Assembly: GCA_027625915.1 (NCBI GenBank)
Contig: JANTQA010000015.1
Span: forward strand, 6,849,001-6,913,000
Reading direction: 5' to 3'
Length of the DNA: 64,000 bases
Source: Anaeramoeba flamelloides
Taxonomy: Eukaryota > Metamonada > Anaeramoebidae
Positions 1 through 11,344 of this stretch are shown here, in pieces. Under the pieces are notes generated by a model, which was not told the DNA's origin, made no database searches, and saw only the letters and a list, made by a program, of their open reading frames with translations. The translations under genes and the position numbers were made by a program. The stretch's first letter is position 1. Each line of letters starts with the position of its first letter.

Positions 1-413
1 GGAATTGTACGAAGAAAAAAAATACGTTCCTGATCTAATTTTTAATATGGACGAAACGTCGTTACAGTTAAACAAGAATAAGAAATATTCGGTTATTACA
101 GGTTAAACAAAAAAAAAAGCATACAGGGCACAGAAACCAAGCGGTAAACATCTGAGTGCAGTTGTTACAATCTCGGCTAAAGGTAATTTGTTAAAAACTT
201 TACTTATACTTCCTCAAAAAACCATTCCTACAAATGTATTTGAGGAAAACAATTTAAATAATTATGGATTTGCAACAAGTCCTAAGGGTTTTATTAATAA
301 AGAAATATTTTACCAATGGGTTCGGTATATTTTCATACCTGAAGTGGAAGCAATCAGGATATTTAATAAATATCCAAAAGATAAATGTGCTCTTTTAGTT
401 CTTGATGGTCATA

Positions 414-610
414 CAGTCAGTTTCACTTTTAAGGCACAAACTTCCAACGAAATTTAAGGCACAATAAAAATCTCAAATTAAAGCACAAAATTCAAATTCT
501 AGTAAAAATAAATTGTAAACAAAAAAATTCCAAATTTTGTGCCTTAATTTGAGATTTTATTGTGCCTTAAATTTCGTTGGAAGTTTGTGCCTTAAAAGTG
601 GAACTGACTG
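414..610. mobile_element. Palindromic MITE (family 1), copy inside the transposase gene
   Basis: A 197-bp near-perfect palindrome. It begins CAGTCAGTTTCACTTTTAAG and ends with the reverse complement of that, and is flanked on both sides by the dinucleotide TA (412-413 and 611-612), the target duplication of the Tc1/mariner/pogo superfamily. Removing the element plus one TA joins LVLDGH directly to SSRADLRA, the sequence expected for DDE_1 transposases, so the insertion boundaries are certain. It carries no coding capacity and would need a transposase supplied in trans. Confidence 0.93.
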
Positions 611-1577
611 TAGTTCAAGAGCTGATTTAAGAGCAATACATTTATTACAACAACATTCCATAGATTGTGTTGTTATCCCTGGACATTCTAGTCATATACT
701 TCAACCATTGGATGTCGGTGTTTTCAAATATTTTAAACAAGAATTAAAGAAACAACAAAGACATAAAAAAATTTTCTATTTGGTTTTAGACCACTGTTTG
801 AATTTGTGTACTTCAACAATGAGGATTGTTGAAGCTTTTAGCCAATCTGGTATATACCCATTAAATCTAAATAAAAATTTAAACAATAAACCAATATTTC
901 CTACCGAAATTAAAGAATTTGCATTTTCAAATTATAATCAGGGTAGTCGTTTAAGAATATCAGGTCAAATTCTAACGAGTGAAAAATTTATTGATCAATT
1001 AACAAATAAAGATAAAAGAATAAAAAATGCTAAAAAAAGAGAGTCTCAAAAACATATTCCACCTTCTCACTTATTTAAAAAATTATTTGCAGATATGAGG
1101 AATCCCTTTCATCATATCCCGGCTAATTTACATCAAAAGGATGATATTCATCTTATTTCAGTAAATTCTTCAATTGAAGATTTTCATAAAAAAAAAATAA
1201 ATGAAGATAATAACAACAACAATTTAGTATATGAGAATTTGGAAAGAAATGAAACTCCAATTGAAGAAAATAATCGGTTATTAAATGAATATAATCCTTT
1301 TCATGGTAATATAGAGTTAACACGGAATTCTACATCTAATGGAATTACCGTCCAGTCACAATTAATAAGATTAGAAGGAAATTCAACAAACATACATTTA
1401 AATTATGATAATAGTCCTTTAATTGAACCCACAACTCGTAATTCCCAGAATACATTGGATGAAGAAGTCTTAACACCCATGTCTCCTGGTCGAACAAGTA
1501 TAAGTGGCGAAAAAACATATATATCAAGAAACCAAACACCAAACAATGTAAATGGGGCACTAAATCAGATACCAAAC

Positions 1578-1939
1578 AATGTAAACATGGCACCAAACAA
1601 TAGTCCAATCAATTTAAACAGTTCAACCAACCAAATAACAAACCAAACGGTGGAAAATGTAAACAGGACACCGAATAGAACACCAAACAAAGCACTAACA
1701 ATATAAACAGAACACCAATAAATCAAAGACTAGCCAATGTAAACCGAACACCAAACAATTTCAATAGAACACTAAACCAAATACCAAACAATGTAAACAT
1801 GACACCAAACAATAGTCCATTCAATTTAAACAATACAACAAACCAAATAACAAATCAAACTACAGAAAATGTAAACAGGACACCGAATAGAACACCAAAC
1901 CAAAGCACTAACAATATAAACAGAACACCAATAAATCGA
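1578..1939 (+). repeat. About 212-bp tandem duplication in the transposase tail
   Basis: The segment from about 1578 to 1726 recurs at about 1790 to 1939 with a handful of substitutions and one missing base in the first copy. Both encode Asn-rich text with NVNRTPNRTPN. The duplication therefore happened while or before the coding frame decayed, and the single missing C in the first copy causes the frame change there. Confidence 0.85.
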
Positions 1940-2686
1940 AACAGATCAACAAATCAAATGCCAACCAATTTCAATAGAACAATAAACCAAATACCAAACA
2001 ACATGAACAGGGCACCAAACAATACAATCAATCAAAGTGAAAATTATATACAACCCATTGAACAAACTAGGAAACAGAAACGACACAATGGTGGTCCTTA
2101 CAGAGACCGATTCAAAGTGACTAACAACCGACTATATCAAAAAAATACAATTACGCCTTCACCAATTCAACAAATACTCCAACCTTCCAATAGATCAACA
2201 ACAAATCAACAAATCATTGAATATCACCAAAACAACAATTTAAACACAAATGAAAACGTTTTAACCGATTATTATCAGCCAGTAGATCCACAATTTCAAA
2301 ACATTGTCTTGGTCCAGGAACAAAGACACACAAGAGTGAGGAACAATAAAGAAAATTATAATTCAAACGGGGGAAGAGGAATTGGTCGGGAAAGAAGTGG
2401 AGGGTGTGGGCGTGGGCGTGGGCGTGGGCGTGGTAGAGGTAGAGGAAGAGGAAGAGGCAGAGGTAGAAGGGGTGGTCCTAACCGAATGCATGGCAGAGGT
2501 AATAATTATCGAAGGGTTGGTAGACAGGGCAACAATTTCGGAATGGATTCCAATTATTTCGATCACACAACACATAATTTTTATGAAAGAACTACACCAA
2601 AACAAAATAGGCTACGCAAGATCTCAACTCCAACCCGTAATAAAATGAGGCAATATATCCAAAACTACAATAATTCTGATAATTAA

Positions 2687-3296
2687 TTTGTCTCTGCTTA
2701 GCTTTTGATTTTGGTCTTTTTAGATCTTCCAATTTTTTCTTTTTCATTCACTTCTTCTCTTTTTTTAGTTTTTAAATTTTCTTTTTCAGATTTCATTCTT
2801 TTTTTTTTCTTCAACGCCAATTTTGTTCTTGTTCTTTTCATTTGGTTCTACTATTTGCAACCCCAATAAAACCCAGAAAGTTTTTTTTAATATTCTTTGT
2901 ATTCGTTTTTTTTTCTTCCAAATAGCTTATCTAACACCTGTCGAAATTTTGAAACGCAACGCCTCTTGTTTGGAATTAATTTGGTGTTTAAACATGGGCT
3001 CGTTTATCGTCGAGGGATGTGTTGATTGATAATTTACTATAATCCATTGGGCTGATATTTATTGACCAAGCAGCAATTGTGTTTTTTTTTTTTTTCAGTT
3101 GAAGGATCTTGAGTTAGTTTTCTTTTATTAGTGGTGCCTTTTTCAGTTTTAGATTTCATTCAGTGGTGGTGTGTGTGTGAGTGTTTTTAATTCTATTTGG
3201 AGTTTGGTAAAAGAGATCTTGAGTTGCTGGAGTGAAGAGATTAAATAAAACAGAAAGAAAGAGTAAGAAAGGCAAGAAACAAAAAATAAAATACTC
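2687..3296. other. Transposon 3' flank, non-coding
   Basis: T-rich stretch between the transposase stop and the terminal repeat region. It contains short open frames but none with recognisable protein sequence. Probably the untranslated 3' part of the transposon. Confidence 0.4.
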
Positions 3297-3401
3297 AAAT
3301 ATAATACGTGTTTTTTTCGAAAACACGCTTTAAATTTTGAACACGCTTTATATTTGTGCACGGATTGGATACTTTGGGAACGCTTTTTTTTGACCACTGT
3401 A
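3297..3401. mobile_element. Right terminal repeat region of the pogo/Tigger-like transposon
   Basis: The sequence ends in GACCACTG followed by TA at 3400-3401. Read on the other strand this is TA then CAGTGGTC, the CAGT start typical of Tc1/mariner/pogo ends. Just inside lie short direct repeats of ACACGCTTTA (3323-3332, 3341-3350) and a third ACGCTTT at 3380-3386, which look like subterminal transposase-binding repeats. The matching left end would be upstream of the window, so the assignment rests on one end only. Confidence 0.55.
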
Positions 3402-3991
3402 GAATTTAAAAATATAAATGGAATTATTCAATTAATTTTCCAATGAAGAGTTCAATAGAAAACGGTTAGAATATTAAAAGGATCAAATATCTTCAAATAA
3501 TCTATTTTTTGAAGTAGATTTTTCAATTTCCAAATAAAGGAAGTAATTGAATTCTTGAAAAAATAATTCTCAATTGACTTTCCTTGAGTTCAAAAAAAAA
3601 GTAACCATAAAAACCAATTTGTGATTAATCTCTTTCAAATATATAATTCAATGTTTAAAAATTTTAACGGTAATGTTCAAATTTGGCTGATTAATCAATA
3701 TTGGGTTGTAGGTGTTCTTAACTTTTTGATTTTCTCTTTCGTTTTTATGGATCTTGTATATATTTCAATATTTCGAAAGACCGTTATTTTTTTTGCAAAT
3801 TATAATTTTCACTAATCAATTCCAATCAGTTTCCATAAAAACAATGTTCCATACACGACTCAGTTTTAATTCACTTATTTGGTTACAAAAATTTCAAAAA
3901 TAATTTGGATCATTTTCTTAATTTATTTTTTTTTCAAGATCAATTTTTAAAACATTTTTTAATAAACAAATAACTTTTACCTTACGATCGA
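3402..3991. other. Intergenic, upstream of importin alpha
   Basis: About 590 bp, AT-rich, with no gene or repeat recognised. It presumably holds the importin alpha promoter, which now lies directly behind the transposon's right end. Confidence 0.4.
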
Positions 3992-6330
3992 ATGTCCTAC
4001 TTTCAAAATAAATTAAAAAGAAGACAAGGAAGGTTTAAAAGAAAAAGCACTCGCACCAATTCACGAGACAAAAGAGTTGAACATACAATTAAGTTATCCA
4101 AATCAAAAAGAGATGAAAGGTTGATGAAAAGAAGAAATATTGGAAAAGTTTTAAATTCTTCTAATTTAAATAAACAAAACAACCAAAACATCACGGATTA
4201 CATCCCAGAGGTAAAAAACTTTCTTTTGCCTTCTTTTTCTTTTTTTTTTATACCTCTCTTTATAAAAAAAAAAAAAAAAAAAGTTCTCAAATTTGAAATA
4301 ACTTTCTTCTCTTGTACTTTTGTTTATCTTTTATTTTTAACGTACATATTTCCAACATAAATGAACTTATATTTCTAAACAGATTGAAGAGTTACCCGAA
4401 TTAGTTAAAGGAGTTAATTCAAATGACCTTACCACAATTAAAAAATCAACGCAATTAATCAGAAAAATGTTAAGTGTCGAAGATGATCCACCAGTAAACG
4501 AAGTTTTACAAACAAACTTAATCTCGACCTTTGTTTCATTTTTGGAAGGCAACGATCAATTCTTACAAGTAATATTTTCTCCTTTTTTCAATCCATTTTC
4601 ATTTTCTTTTTTTTTCCTTTTCAATAATCTCTTTGAGAAAAGGAGAAAAGTTAACAACAATAATCATTAACATTTGATAAATATCAAATAAAAAATGATT
4701 AATTATTGATTTTTTGCTTTTGAGTAACTTTGGAAAAACTAAACATCTTTTTTTATTGTTTTGTTTTGATTTGTTTTCTTTATTTTCCATTCAAACAACG
4801 AAAAAATTACTTTTATTAAAATTAAAATTACAATTAGTTCGAATCTGCATGGATCCTTTCAAATATTTGTAGTGGGGAACACGAAGAATGCGAGTATGTT
4901 GTTGACTTGGGCATTATCCCAGTTTTCAATGAATTATTAAAATCACAAGATCCAGATCTCCTTGAGCAATCTTGCTGGGCACTTAGTAACATTTCTGGTG
5001 ATTGTATCGAGTACCGCGATTTAATTCTCAAACAAAAGGGTGTCATTGATAATATTATTAACATTATCAAAAGCCCATCGTCAAATCTTGATACGATTCA
5101 AAATGCTAATTGGTGTTTATCGAATTTGTGCCGGGGAAAACCAAGGCCTAAATTCACAAAAGTAATTATTCTTTTTACAACACCTATCCTATTATTCTTG
5201 ACCTTTCTTTGTTGTTATCATTAAATAAAATAATTGTCTCTCAACTAAATCAATTTCTCATAAATAAACTACAAACAACAAACAAAAACACTCCTTTCTC
5301 AAAAATTAAATAGGTTTGTAAAGCAATACCAATTTTTGCACACTTGATAAACCAAAATCACCAACAACTTGTAATTGATGCCTGTTGGGGGTTAAGCTAT
5401 CTCTCCGATGGCAATGATTTAAATATCAATTCTGTTATTGACGCAGGGGTAGTTCCAAAAATGGTTGAATTTTTAGGGTATGCTTTTAATTTATCTTTTT
5501 GAGATCCACCCTCTCAAGTCTTTTGCCTTTTTATCTTTAATTTACCCTCTTCTTAACTTTTCAAAATCTTTTATTGTTCCCAATCCCTTTTATTTCCCCC
5601 AACACACCACACATTATCTCATAAATATAGATCAAACAATCCTAAAATACAAACACCAGCTTTGAGAGTAATTGGCAATATCGTAACAGGGGATTCCATC
5701 CAAACACAAAGAGTTATGGAGACAGATATCCTTGACAAATTATACCATTTAATAAGCCACCAAAGAAACCAAATCAAAAAAGACGCATGTTGGGCCCTGT
5801 CAAACATAGCAGCAGGCACCGAAAGCCAAATCCAGCAAGTTGTCGATTCTGGCATTCTCAAACAACTCATAATTGTTATGCAAACCTCAAACCGCCTTAT
5901 TAGACAGGAGGCTGTTTGGGCTTTGAGCAATGCCATCTATGGAGGATCAAACCAACACGTGATTTATTGTGTTGAACAGGGGTGCCTAGACGAATTCATC
6001 TATTTCCTCGACTCACGCGGTTCAAGAACTTTAAAAATTTGTCTTGAGGCAATAGCCAAAATCTTACAAATCGGCGAAATTCAAGCTGAAAGAACAGATG
6101 GTCAAAACCCAATCGTTCAATCGATCGAATCACTTGGAGGTGTCGAAAAAATTGATAAACTTTCGAACCACAAGTCGAAGGAAGTTTATAAATTGGCAGA
6201 GAACATTTACGAAACATATTTCTTCGAAGAGGAATCAGATGAAGACGACGAAGAAGATTCAGAATATGAAAATTATAATGATTATGATCAACAAGAAATT
6301 GATAATATTTCTACACAATACGAATTTTAA
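3992..6330 (+). CDS. Importin alpha (karyopherin alpha), five exons
   Basis: Nuclear import adaptor that binds classical nuclear localisation signals through armadillo repeats and hands cargo to importin beta. Exons inferred from GT..AG borders and frame: 3992-4210, 4383-4568, 4838-5161, 5314-5477, 5631-6330, joining to 530 residues, the usual length. Exon 1 holds the basic importin-beta-binding region (residues about 5-60, FKRKSTR and KRDERLMKRR). Exons 3-5 hold the ARM array, with the signature Trp/Asn pairs: SCWALSN, NANWCLSNLCRGKP, DACWGLSYLSDG, DACWALSNIAAG, EAVWALSNAIYGG. The C-terminus is acidic (EEESDEDDEED) and replaces the short tail seen in animals. Introns are 114-269 bp. The first Met gives the complete IBB domain. 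The gene looks intact. Confidence 0.96.
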
Positions 6331-7644
6331 AGTTCCTTTTTAATTTCTTCTCTACTTTTTTTTTTGATATTTTAATAACTTTTTTTTAATAATTTTTTTA
6401 AATAATATTATTTTAAAAATTTTTTTAATAATCAAATATAACCATCCCCTCAACTCTTATAATTTTTTTTTTTTTTTTTTTGATTTTCATTATGATTATG
6501 AAGGAGTTTTGTGTACTTACAAATCGTTAGGGTTTAAAAACATCGAGACAATGGATATTTATTTATTTTTATTTTTATTAATACAAAAAAAAATATCAAT
6601 TTTTGTAATCTTATAACCAAATTCCTGAAAAAAAAACAGAAACACATTTGTCAAAAAATCCACAAACATGTTTAAATTATAATATTTTTTGATAATTTTT
6701 TATTAAACTCCAATATTAAATAAAAATAATAATTAATTAATTTACTAAATTGTTTTATTTTTTTTTTGTGAAATTTTTCACTTTTTATCGGGTTAAATTC
6801 AAAATTTACAGAGTTAAAGATGGTGATTATTTATACAGTAGGATAATACCCCACGATATATATATATATATTCAATTGTATACCCCGAAACCCTAAAACA
6901 TAACCAAAACACACCTAAATTCTTTTTTTTTTTTTTTTCAAAAAGTATTGACTATATTTTGGAAGAAAATACCAAATTAGAACCATTCTCTCATCATAAA
7001 GTTAATAATTATTTCTAATTTCGGATGACCTCAAAATAATAAATAAATAATTACCAAAATAATGAAATGCCCACTATGTTAAAAAATTTGGAGAGAGGAT
7101 TTTTAAAAAAAGAGATAATGTTATTTTATTGTTAATGTTTAATGTTATAAAACAATTAATCTGTAAAATAGTAAGTTATAAATTGACAAAAATTTTCTCT
7201 CCTAATTACAAGAGAATCTGGACACAAGTGTTGGGAAACAATCATTAATAGAATTTTAGACTCAATTTTGATTTTGAAAATAAAATAAAATTTGGAGAGC
7301 CCAAAAAGAAAATATATTTGTAAAATTGTTGAAATTCTATTAGGAACATTTATATATCAATTGGTTAGATACCATTAATTCATTTTTTTTGTTTTTTTTT
7401 ATATATTTCGAATAACGTGTTTTTAATCTAATATATCTATGGTTCGAAAAAGAAAAAAAAAATAATCATGTGAAACAGTTGACACAATTCAAAACTTGAA
7501 AAGAAAACAATAAACCAAATTATCAAAATAAATGATTTTTAGATATTTCAAAAATCAAAACTATATAAAAAATGAATAGAAAATGTATCAATATGACTCT
7601 TTTAACAATTTTAACAATATCAAAAAATTGAATTCGTTTTCTAT

Positions 7645-7648
7645 CATA

Positions 7649-7678
<30 letters not shown>
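7645..7678. repeat. CATA tetranucleotide microsatellite
   Basis: About eight units of CATA in tandem, followed by a TA-rich tail. Confidence 0.9.
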
Positions 7679-7679
<1 letters not shown>

Positions 7680-7983
7680 TTATATATATGATTGTTACAT
7701 AGCACATAGCACACCACTTTGAGAAGTAGTGTCTCGTTTTTTTTTTTTTTTTTTTTGATTTGAAAAAAATGAGCAAGATCTTCAACTCTACTCAATTTTT
7801 TTTAAATAAAAATAAAAAAAAACCTAAATAAAGAAGAATACCAATTATTAATCATAGATTGTGGAATTTTTATTTTTTATTGATGATCCTTTTATCGGGG
7901 TTCTACTCCTCCCATGAATTCTGGCACCATGTTGTAAAGTGCTGCCAAGTACGGCAGAGTGTCGTCAAGTTCCTAGATTATTT

Positions 7984-8281
7984 GTTAGGTTTTCCTTTTT
8001 ATTTGTAAAGTGTTCACTAGGTTTTTTTGAGGTTTGCTATTTTATTTAGAAAATCTATCCATTTTCGTTAGATTTTTTTGAGTTATCTATTTATTTCGAA
8101 AATCTATAAAAAACCTAGAATACTTCACAGATAAAACAGAAACCCCAAGAAAACTGCCGAAAATCCATTGATTTTATAAATAAATAGTCAACTATAGAAA
8201 AACCTAACGGTGTTTTCCAGAATTCGAAAGAATTAGTAAAATCTTTGGTTTCACTCAATTCTTTCAAATCCTGGAAAACCC
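7984..8281. repeat. Degenerate 45-bp direct repeats followed by a hairpin
   Basis: Units starting GTTAGGTTTT, CTAGGTTTTTTTGAGGTTT and GTTAGATTTTTTTGAGTT (near 7984, 8017, 8066) each run into a GAAAATCTAT-like end. An inverted relative lies at about 8105-8215 (ending AAAAACCTAAC). Directly after it a hairpin has arms at 8212-8236 (TTTTCCAGAATTCGAAAG) and 8259-8281 (CTTTCAAATCCTGGAAAA). No open frame explains it; it looks like a relic of an inverted-repeat element. Confidence 0.6.
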
Positions 8282-9775
8282 AAAGACAGTGTATATTTTT
8301 TAATCTGTTCATAAAAATTATATTATTATTATTTTTCTACTTCTCTTTTTATTATTTGATATAATTTTATATAGTACCTCATTCTTTAAATAAATAACCA
8401 AATAATAAAAAAATAAATAAATTAACTTACCTTTCTATACAATTTTAAATTAGTATCGATTTTCTGACAATGTAATTTCTTTTATAAGAGGATTTTCCCG
8501 AGATATTTTATTATTGATTTTTTTATCATAAAAAATAAATTTAATTACCAAAAAAAAGATTTTTTTATTTTATCTTTTTTCTATTATTTTTTTTTTAAAT
8601 TGTTTAGTAAAAATACAAATAAATATTATAAGTAGGCATATATTTAAAATATTCACCCATAAATCTCAAACATTTTTATTCGAATTATTTTCCTATTTTT
8701 TAATTATACTTGTTATAATATTATAATTTATACTTATTTATTATATATCTATATATTTTTTTCTTTAACACACTAAATAGCAACTATTTAGTGACAATAG
8801 CGCAATTATTTTTATCAGATAAAAAAAAAATTCTATTAAGATAAAGAAGTTTACCACTTATAAAAACACGGTTTTAAGAATATTTATTTTAGTTTTTTTA
8901 CTCAAAAAAAAATCATTTTTGAAAAATATTTATTATTTTTACAAAAAATACCCACCCAAATGTTTCTTTAAAATTATCTTAACAAACTTACCCTCAATTT
9001 AAGTAACGCTTAAAAAAGGAATTTTAATTTCTAACCCATTTAAACAAAAAAAATAATATAACCCAACTTTAATTTTTATTCTTTTAGTAAATGTTAATTG
9101 TTAAAATAAATTATTAAAAACATTAATTGGCCTTCCATATACGATTTTTTTAAAAATTCAATTGCTTTATTATTTTTTAAAAATGAAAATAAGTCAAGTA
9201 TTTGTTAATGGGCGAATGTTACTGGGGTTTAAATCAAATTTTATTTTTTTTTTCTAAAAAGACAGTGAGAATAATATAGGCCGAGAATAGCAATTTTCAC
9301 GTAAAACACAATCATCATAATTCAAACACATTTATTTTAATTCCCAACAATACACATAATAATTCTTCAAGATCCTCACTTCCACTAAAGAAAAAATAAA
9401 TTTAAATTTCGAAATAATTCTAAATTTGAACAAAATAATAAATTACTGATTGAATTATTGTAAGAGAAAAGTATTCAGAAAATAATTATACAAATAGAAA
9501 AAGAGTAGAAGAAGAAAATTATTTTAAATATCAAGATAAAAAGCTTATAATAACATAATTCCCTTATCTTTAGACTATTTTGACTTTTTATTATAATAAA
9601 AATCTGGATTAACTACAAATAACATAATAAATCTATTAGTACACCAATATCAATCTAAATCTTTTTTTTTTATTAAACTTTATGATATTTTGATCAAAAC
9701 AGGGGTGCTAAGGGACACACTGTTGTATAAAGAACAAAATGTATCTTAAAAATAAATATACATGTAGCTGAATTA

Positions 9776-9928
9776 TAAATTGGAATAATTTTCACTTCAA
9801 TTTTAAATTTTATTTTTCAAATTGAGTATTTAAATTACAATTACTTCTTTGGGTACTCTTTTTATAAAACAAAAACATAGAAAATGAAGTGAAATTTTTT
9901 TACCATTTTTAATTCAAATACCAGTAAA
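9776..9928. mobile_element. Hairpin element, family 4, copy 1
   Basis: Imperfect inverted repeat with arms containing TTTTCACTTCAATTTT (left) and AAAATGAAGTGAAATTTT (right). On the opposite strand it aligns along its whole length with 48574-48740, including the loop (GTACCCAAAGAAGT here, GTCCCCAAACGAAGT there). Two dispersed copies of the same hairpin make a small non-autonomous element the best explanation. Confidence 0.65.
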
Positions 9929-10834
9929 CTAAAATTCAAGTTTCTTAAGATCTTTAAAACAGTTCAAAGAATCACAATTATACAATTTCATTCAAATTAG
10001 AATAAATTTTTATTTTCGAAAAATATGAAAATCATTTTTTCATCTTTAAGTTTTTGTTTTCTTTTTTTTTTATTGAATTGTGTAACTTTTTTTATTAAAA
10101 TCAAAATTTTTGAAAGATTGATATGATCTAAAGGCTGAGTTCTTTTCAGGATATGTACCCAAATAAAAGTTGTTGATGGTCTCTGAACCCTTTGATCGAT
10201 CAATAATTCCTAATGAGATTTCCACCAATTAATCTATATATTTTTTTATTTTACACATCTCTCCAAAATTTGTAACACATCGATGATAATAGATTAGTAT
10301 TGATTATTTTTTTATTTTTTTTTTTGTGGGTCTTGTAATTTATTAATAAGTATTAAAATTTCAATTAACAAATGATTCTAATTTGATTTTTTTTTCTAGA
10401 ATCTATTAACCAAGATTTTTTTTTCACAAATTGAATTTTGGTTGGATAAAAATTCTGAAATAGGGTTTAGATCACTAATGAAAAATTTGGTTCTTTTGAA
10501 TTTGATATCCTACCAAAAATAAATATTTTTATTTCTTTTTAGATACAAATAATTGATTAATAAAAATAATTAAATAATTTTCCACACTTTAGAATATTCC
10601 TTTTTGAAAAATTCAGTACCTTTGCAAGATCTTTTTGGTATTTTTACAAATAAACTTTAAAAAAGCTCTTAAAAATATTTGTTAATGATTTGCCAATTAT
10701 CGTAACCACAGCTAATTCCTTGGTCTGTACTGGAACCCCAGATTACTATCACACAGGAAAATATATAATAACAAATAGCTTTTTGCAAAAGAGTCAATAT
10801 TTTTCATTTTTTTTTAATTTATTCAAATATATTA
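9929..10834. other. Intergenic, upstream of the CENP-S gene
   Basis: About 0.9 kb without a gene. A locally GC-richer patch at about 10690-10765, about 70-145 bp before the CENP-S start, stands out from the AT background and may be promoter sequence; I recognise no named motif in it. Confidence 0.35.
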
Positions 10835-11344
10835 ATGAGCCAAAATTCACAAGAACTTAAAAAAGAGTTTGGGTTGGATTTGGAAAACATATTTCAAAAA
10901 CAATTCCAAGAAGAAGAAATATCGATAACAAAAAGAGCACTTCAAAAATACAGCGATTTAATGTATGAGTATCTCGGTTAGTTTTTCATCAAATATTTCT
11001 TTTTAATTACCATTAGCAACGAATTAAACTAAAGTAAATTTATTTGGTCTTAATATTTTAATTCTTCATCATTAGTCAATCAGCTGTCTCAAGATCTTGA
11101 AATGTATGCAGAGCTTGCTGATCGAAACACAATTCGCCCAAGTGACTTTTTATTGCTATGCAGAAAAAATCAAGGGTTGTATAATTATTTCTCAAAATTA
11201 ATAAGTATATCTGAACAAGAAGAAGAGAAAGAAAAAGAAAAAAACAAAGAAAAGAACATTAGAAAAAGAAAAGACAATTTAAATTACAAAAGAGACAACC
11301 AAAAACGAACAAAAATAATCAACAAAAAGAACAAAGAAAAATAA
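10835..11344 (+). CDS. CENP-S / MHF1 histone-fold protein, two exons
   Basis: CENP-S pairs with CENP-X as a histone-fold dimer. The complex works at the kinetochore (with CENP-T/W) and as MHF with FANCM at stalled forks. Exon 1 is 10835-10976, intron 10977-11075 (99 bp, GT..AG), exon 2 11076-11344; the join restores Val in YLVNQLSQDLEMYA. The protein is 136 residues. The histone-fold core spans about residues 20-85; SQDLEMYAELADRNTIRPSDFLLLCRKN is the stretch that matches the family (compare animal KDLEMFARHAKRTTI). From about residue 95 a strongly charged Glu/Lys/Arg/Asn tail follows, with many basic residues, probably contacting DNA. The first Met was chosen because it lies just before the helix-1 region. 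Other histone-fold proteins such as CENP-T are less likely because of the DLEM signature. Confidence 0.85.

Larger units (their letters stand above)
2..2686 (+). pseudogene. Pogo/Tigger-type (DDE_1) transposase, decayed and interrupted by a MITE
   Basis: Plain cut-and-paste DNA transposon gene; its N-terminus lies left of the window. All three acidic catalytic positions of the DDE_1 superfamily fold are visible: FNMDETS near base 50, LLVLDGH near base 400, and ILQPLDVGVFKYFK near base 700 (the family's third Asp). The gene is broken three ways: an in-frame TAA at 107-109 shortly after the first Asp, a 197-bp palindromic element inserted right after LVLDGH (414-610), and a one-base deletion near 1690 in the repetitive tail, which is why the tail continues in another frame from about 1799. 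The C-terminal half is very long and Asn/Thr/Pro-rich, with repeats of NRTPN type, followed by an Arg-Gly tract (GRGRGRG type, bases about 2385-2510) that probably binds nucleic acid. Family assignment is firm; the role of the tail is unknown. Confidence 0.88.
6331..9770. other. Intergenic, AT-rich
   Basis: No gene recognised over about 3.4 kb. It holds poly-T tracts, a short TA repeat near 6858, a CATA tetranucleotide microsatellite near 7645-7678, and the repeat/hairpin cluster at 7984-8281 listed separately. The remainder is homopolymer-rich sequence with stops in all frames. Confidence 0.5.

Noticed and set aside
2363-2648. Open frames overlapping the Arg-Gly tract of the transposase
   Set aside because: Val/Gly/Glu and Thr/Pro repeats in the other frames are by-products of the GGGCGT-type repeat encoding the Arg-Gly box.
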